A stretch of 64,000 nucleotides of DNA from Microvirga mediterraneensis (GTDB taxonomy: Bacteria; Pseudomonadota; Alphaproteobacteria; Rhizobiales; Beijerinckiaceae): positions 3,160,001 through 3,224,000 of the forward strand of contig NZ_JACDXJ010000001.1 of the NCBI RefSeq assembly GCF_013520865.1. Reading direction: 5' to 3'. Position numbers and translations under genes: made by a program. Below, in pieces: positions 61,283 to 64,000 of this stretch. The notes beneath the pieces were generated by a model, which was given only the letters and a program-made list of their open reading frames with translations, did not search any database and was not told the DNA's origin. Position 1 is the first letter of the stretch. Each line of letters starts with the position of its first letter.

Positions 61283-61645
61283 TCAGTTGCAGATCCGGCG
61301 GGTCCGGTGCTCCCAGCCCCAGCCAGGAACCCATTCGCGATATCGCTCGGTCGTGCAGCGCTCCACATAGACTTCGCGAACGGGGCGCTCGTAATAAACC
61401 GGTGCCGCTTCCTCGACATAGACCGGCGGCGGAGGCGGCGGAGGAGCCCGGTAGACGACAGGAGGCTGAGGCTGCGCGACGGCCGAACCAACGACGGCAC
61501 CCACGGCAAGACCTCCCAGGGCTCCCAGAGCCACAGCAGCGCCGGGAGACAGGCGATCACGCGCTGCAGCCGGTTGAGCGGCAGCAAGGCCGGTGACCAG
61601 CGCCAGGGCCGCAGCGGTACCGGAAACAAGTCGGAAGATCTTCAT
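61283..61645 (-). CDS. Small secreted protein with glycine-zipper and Pro-rich linker
   Basis: This 120-residue protein begins MKIFRLVSGTAAALALVTGL with signal cleavage near AAARD. A hydrophobic GALGGLAVGAVVGSAVA helix and a poly-Pro stretch (APPPPPPPVYVEE) follow, then a C-terminal Arg/Trp-rich part with two cysteines (ERCTTERYREWVPGWGWEHR). I chose ATG at 61645 because AGGTG lies 6 bases upstream. Its function is unknown. Confidence 0.72.
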   Translation of the reverse strand: MKIFRLVSGTAAALALVTGLAAAQPAAARDRLSPGAAVALGALGGLAVGAVVGSAVAQPQPPVVYRAPPPPPPPVYVEEAAPVYYERPVREVYVERCTTERYREWVPGWGWEHRTRRICN

Positions 61646-62100
61646 GATCATCACCTACGACGGGAAAAAGGCTACGTGCCTTCCTCTTCATGCCATGAGA
61701 TATACTGTCCCAAACCTCTCCGAAAGCTGAACAGATTGTGGCAAAGCTTGGGCTTAGGGCAATTCCGCCGGAATGGTGAGCAGAGGCTTAATGCCTCCAC
61801 CCGTCCTTTAACGTTTCCTGCGGGTACCGGTCATGCACCGGCACTGCGCAAAGGCACCGACAGAAGCACGCGGACGAGGTCTGCCTGACGGTTGGTATCG
61901 GTCTTCCGGAACAGGTTTCTCTAGTGATCAAAAGACACCAGCAATCACTGACTTATGAATTTTCGGACTGAATTCCTACGGTGAAAGTCGGAATACGTTA
62001 AGATTTGCAAAGGCTTAGAAGAGCGCGCAGACTCTCCCGTTGCCGCACAATCCTGTGCGGCTTTAGGTGTTTGGTCGTGAGGTAGAGCCCGGACAATTAA

Positions 62101-62129
62101 AAAGCCCCGACCGTGGGGGTCGAGGCTTT
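62101..62129 (+). terminator. Stem-loop terminator 1 before phage-like genes
   Basis: A 9-bp stem with one mismatch and a five-base loop, flanked by AAA on the left and TTTC on the right, in a gene-free stretch. Confidence 0.6.
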
Positions 62130-62147
62130 CTGATCATGCGAATCCAA

Positions 62148-62191
62148 GAGAGGACCGCCGAGTAGCATTGGCAACAGTCCTCTCCTTTTTT
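62148..62191 (+). terminator. Stem-loop terminator 2 with strong T-run
   Basis: GAGAGGAC pairs with GTCCTCTC across 21 bases, inside which GCC pairs with GGC; CTTTTTT follows. It lies 65 bases before the phage-like replication protein gene. Confidence 0.65.
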
Positions 62192-62255
62192 CCGGAAGTC
62201 AACTGAGAACGTGAGTTCTCAGAACGATGCCTTGCGGCCCTCTGGAGAGGGTCTG

Positions 62256-63218
62256 ATGATCGCTATTGTTGAGATGATCGATTCCATGCTCGCCACCGGG
62301 TTGGAACCGGTTGCGGTGCTTAACGCCATCCGCGAATTCGCCACGAGGGTTCGGGAGGAACAGCGGGCTCGGTCCGCTGAAAGGCAGCGCAAAAGCCGGG
62401 AGCGTCGCCGCTCTCGTGCAGGTGTCACAGTGACCCCCTGCCCTTCCTTTGATAAAAAAGAAAGCCCTCCCCCTGCACCCCCTCTAAAAGAAAAAATTAA
62501 TTCTATCCCTGTCCCCGAGAGAGAGGACGAGCAGGCTCGCCCGGTGCTCTCTCAGCCGGAACTCACCCCTGCGATGAGGGATGATGCTCGGAGCCTTGGC
62601 TACCTCGACGAGCAGATCGAACGGGAATGGCAGGCTCTGCGGGACTGGGCGGCGAACCACGGGACGCCACGAGACTGGGCAGCCCGGTGGCGGCGCTGGC
62701 TCGGATCGCCTCGGGCATCAGCCCCGGAAGGCTTGGCAGCCACCCGTGGCGAGATGCGGAAGCGCCTGCGGGCAATGGTCGAGAAAGGCTTCCGGAGCGG
62801 TGGCGGGCGGGCTCTTGCTGAACTCGACATCGAGCCGTTCCTGGACAGGCTGTACGGGCCGCGAGACGACGATTCGCTGCGTAATCCCGACCTCGTCGGC
62901 TCACGGGTCGCTTTCGAAACGCCCAAACCGTCCTGGCACGATTTCACGGCCACGGGTCCCGGTCCTTCGCAGTCCAACCCGCCGAAGCAGCCAGAGCGGG
63001 AGCGCGATCCGATGGACCCTACCCGCGAGCCCCAACCTGTTCCGGGCAACATCCCTAATTCGGTCTTCAGGTTCGCCGAGAAGCTCAAGATGGACAAAGG
63101 CGCGATGGTTGACCTTTGGCGGACCTTCAAGGATGCAGCGAAAGCTGAAGGGCGTATGAGCATCCATTGGCTGGCCGAGTTCGAAGCTTACGTGACCTCA
63201 GCTATGTGTGCGGCTTGA
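62256..63218 (+). CDS. Phage-like replication protein with DnaT-type motif
   Basis: This 320-residue protein has an Arg-rich helix (REEQRARSAERQRKSRERRR) after an N-terminal helical segment, a Pro-rich linker and a segment EIREWQALRDWAANHG-like (IEREWQALRDWAANHG, then TPRDWAARWRRWLGS) that resembles the DnaT-type motif in phage replication proteins. The C-terminal part contains ANIPNSVFRFAEKLKMD-like (NIPNSVFRFAEKLKMD) sequence of unknown role. ATG at 62256 (MIAIVEMIDS) has GAGAGG five bases upstream. Codon use is less GC-biased in the linker. It is likely part of a prophage or similar element. Confidence 0.6.
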   Translation: MIAIVEMIDSMLATGLEPVAVLNAIREFATRVREEQRARSAERQRKSRERRRSRAGVTVTPCPSFDKKESPPPAPPLKEKINSIPVPEREDEQARPVLSQPELTPAMRDDARSLGYLDEQIEREWQALRDWAANHGTPRDWAARWRRWLGSPRASAPEGLAATRGEMRKRLRAMVEKGFRSGGGRALAELDIEPFLDRLYGPRDDDSLRNPDLVGSRVAFETPKPSWHDFTATGPGPSQSNPPKQPERERDPMDPTREPQPVPGNIPNSVFRFAEKLKMDKGAMVDLWRTFKDAAKAEGRMSIHWLAEFEAYVTSAMCAA

Positions 63219-63221
63219 TTG

Positions 63222-63803
63222 TCAGAGCCAATGAAGCTGGGTCGGCATGTTGGGCGCGCTATGGTCCCAGACACACCAGACGTAATCGACGATGCCGCCA
63301 CCCGTGGGCTTCACCGGCTCCTCCCCTCGCTTCCAAAGGGTAATGCGCTTCGCGAACAGATAGACCCGTGCGGGCGGATTGCTGAGGAAGAACGGCTTGC
63401 GCTTGGCCGATCCGAGGAACGACACCCGGACGAGCATCGCGACCTTGCCGCTAGTGAGGGTCAGCGCGTGTTCGACAAAGGCTTGTGCGAGCTTGTAGGG
63501 CGGATTCGTGATGATGTGGTCGGCTCGAAGAGGCGACTTGAAGAAGTCGTGGTTGCCCTCCCCGTATCCACGGTCGATGAGGTCGGTGGAGATCGTCTCG
63601 ATCTGATTGGCTTCGAGAATTCGGGAGATCGCTCCGTCACCGCAGGCGGGTTCCCATACGAGACCAGGAAACGTCTCGACCAATAGGAGCTTCTCAACTG
63701 CGATAGGCGGAGTGGGATAGTAATCGAGCGGGTCGTGATCCTTGGAGCGACGATGGCCGCGAATGACGGGCTGCACGAATTCGGTGAGACGTTGATGCTT
63801 CAA
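63222..63803 (-). CDS. Adenine-type DNA methyltransferase (phage-like)
   Basis: This 193-residue SAM-dependent methyltransferase has motif I as WEPACGDGAISRIL and motif IV as ITNPPYKLAQAFVEH, the NPPY form typical of N6-adenine or N4-cytosine DNA methyltransferases. It starts with TTG at 63803, supported by a perfect AGGAGG seven bases upstream. There is no target-recognition extension and no restriction gene nearby, so it is an orphan of the type phages carry. It converges on the replication protein gene, 3 bases apart. Confidence 0.82.
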   Translation of the reverse strand: MKHQRLTEFVQPVIRGHRRSKDHDPLDYYPTPPIAVEKLLLVETFPGLVWEPACGDGAISRILEANQIETISTDLIDRGYGEGNHDFFKSPLRADHIITNPPYKLAQAFVEHALTLTSGKVAMLVRVSFLGSAKRKPFFLSNPPARVYLFAKRITLWKRGEEPVKPTGGGIVDYVWCVWDHSAPNMPTQLHWL

Positions 63804-64000
63804 GGGTGAACCTCCTGTCTCTGAGAGGCTCTCCTAATTCCACTATCCGGCAACTAATTTGATTGCTTGACGGATACCGATTCGGTGTTGGGCACCCGAA
63901 TCGAAAAGGTTAAACACGCGGCATCGCCTGTGAAGTAAATATTGCGAGGCTCTCTTATGGCTCTGTAGAGTTTCGCAATCACTTAAACCACACAGGACAT
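63804..64000. other. Right window edge, nothing supported
   Basis: This is the promoter side of the methyltransferase gene. I see no complete gene or strong signal before the window ends. Confidence 0.4.

Larger units (their letters stand above)
61646..62255. other. Gene-free region with three successive stem-loops
   Basis: No coding frame is convincing over 610 bp. Three stem-loops sit in the right half. The first is GCCGCACA-ATCC-TGTGCGGC (62042-62061). The second is GCCCCGACC-GTGGG-GGTCGAGGC (62101-62129, flanked by AAA/TTT). The third is GAGAGGAC ... GTCCTCTC followed by CTTTTTT (62148-62191). The nearest upstream rightward gene ended at 60990, so these may terminate an unannotated RNA or insulate the phage-like genes that follow. 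Confidence 0.55.

Overview
The window is GC-rich alphaproteobacterial chromosome. The order rplM-rpsI-argC, the set aminotransferase-hom-glpX-recJ, a class I PHA synthase, COX15 next to a DUF2842 protein, and a DUF1236-type glycine-zipper protein point to Hyphomicrobiales (Rhizobiales), possibly a Microvirga- or Methylobacterium-like member. That placement is inferred from gene content and not tested. There are no rRNA genes and no CRISPR array; one tRNA (Glu, TTC) was found.

Layout. (1) 1-2000: a cut-off glycine-rich secreted protein, a cytochrome b561, a decayed IS5-type transposase remnant and a DUF1993 protein. (2) 2128-7898: a sugar ABC importer (binding protein plus two permeases, no ATPase) diverges from a DapA-family aldolase/dehydratase, a GntR/FCD regulator and a PfkB kinase. 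(3) 7891-18246: two divergent operons for four-carbon acid sugars. The leftward one holds a PdxA2-type dehydrogenase, a TctCBA transporter and an LtnD-like dehydrogenase. The rightward one holds a GntR/FCD regulator, OtnC, OtnI, OtnK and an unusual Rossmann-SAF protein. A perfect CTGTATACAG palindrome lies between them. (4) 18336-29893: a tightly overlapping leftward chemosensory operon made of a soluble receptor with two signalling tips, a three-domain CheW, CheB, CheR, CheA, a STAS protein, CheY, CheC and a LOV/multi-PAS hybrid histidine kinase. No flagellar gene is nearby. I consider this the most interesting system here. (5) 30239-39307: an AraC regulator and a cell-surface polysaccharide patch (O-antigen ligase/polymerase, AsnB-type amidotransferase, glycosyltransferase, RTX-secreted lyase-like protein, FemAB/GNAT-like acyltransferase), interrupted by an unusually AT-rich 455-bp stretch. 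(6) 39674-61645: housekeeping genes: tRNA-Glu, recJ, glpX, hom, an aminotransferase, phaC, a FadL porin, an FAH-family hydrolase, argC, rpsI, rplM, a GST, a thioesterase, a CoA-binding protein, metY/metZ, a ParA-like ATPase, COX15 and small proteins. These are separated by textbook GC-rich terminators and REP-like palindromes. (7) 61646-64000: a gene-free stretch with three successive stem-loops, then a phage-like replication protein and an adenine-type DNA methyltransferase, which look like the edge of a prophage or other accessory element.

Functionally, regions 2 and 3 feed sugars and sugar acids toward triose phosphates. Region 4 would integrate a light or redox input with a methylation-adapting signalling array whose output is not encoded next to it. 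Region 5 builds or trims extracellular polysaccharide. Beyond these, two non-coding features stand out: a near-consensus promoter driving a structured RNA of about 270 nt upstream of metY (56172-56480), and a hairpin/palindrome leader before rplM.
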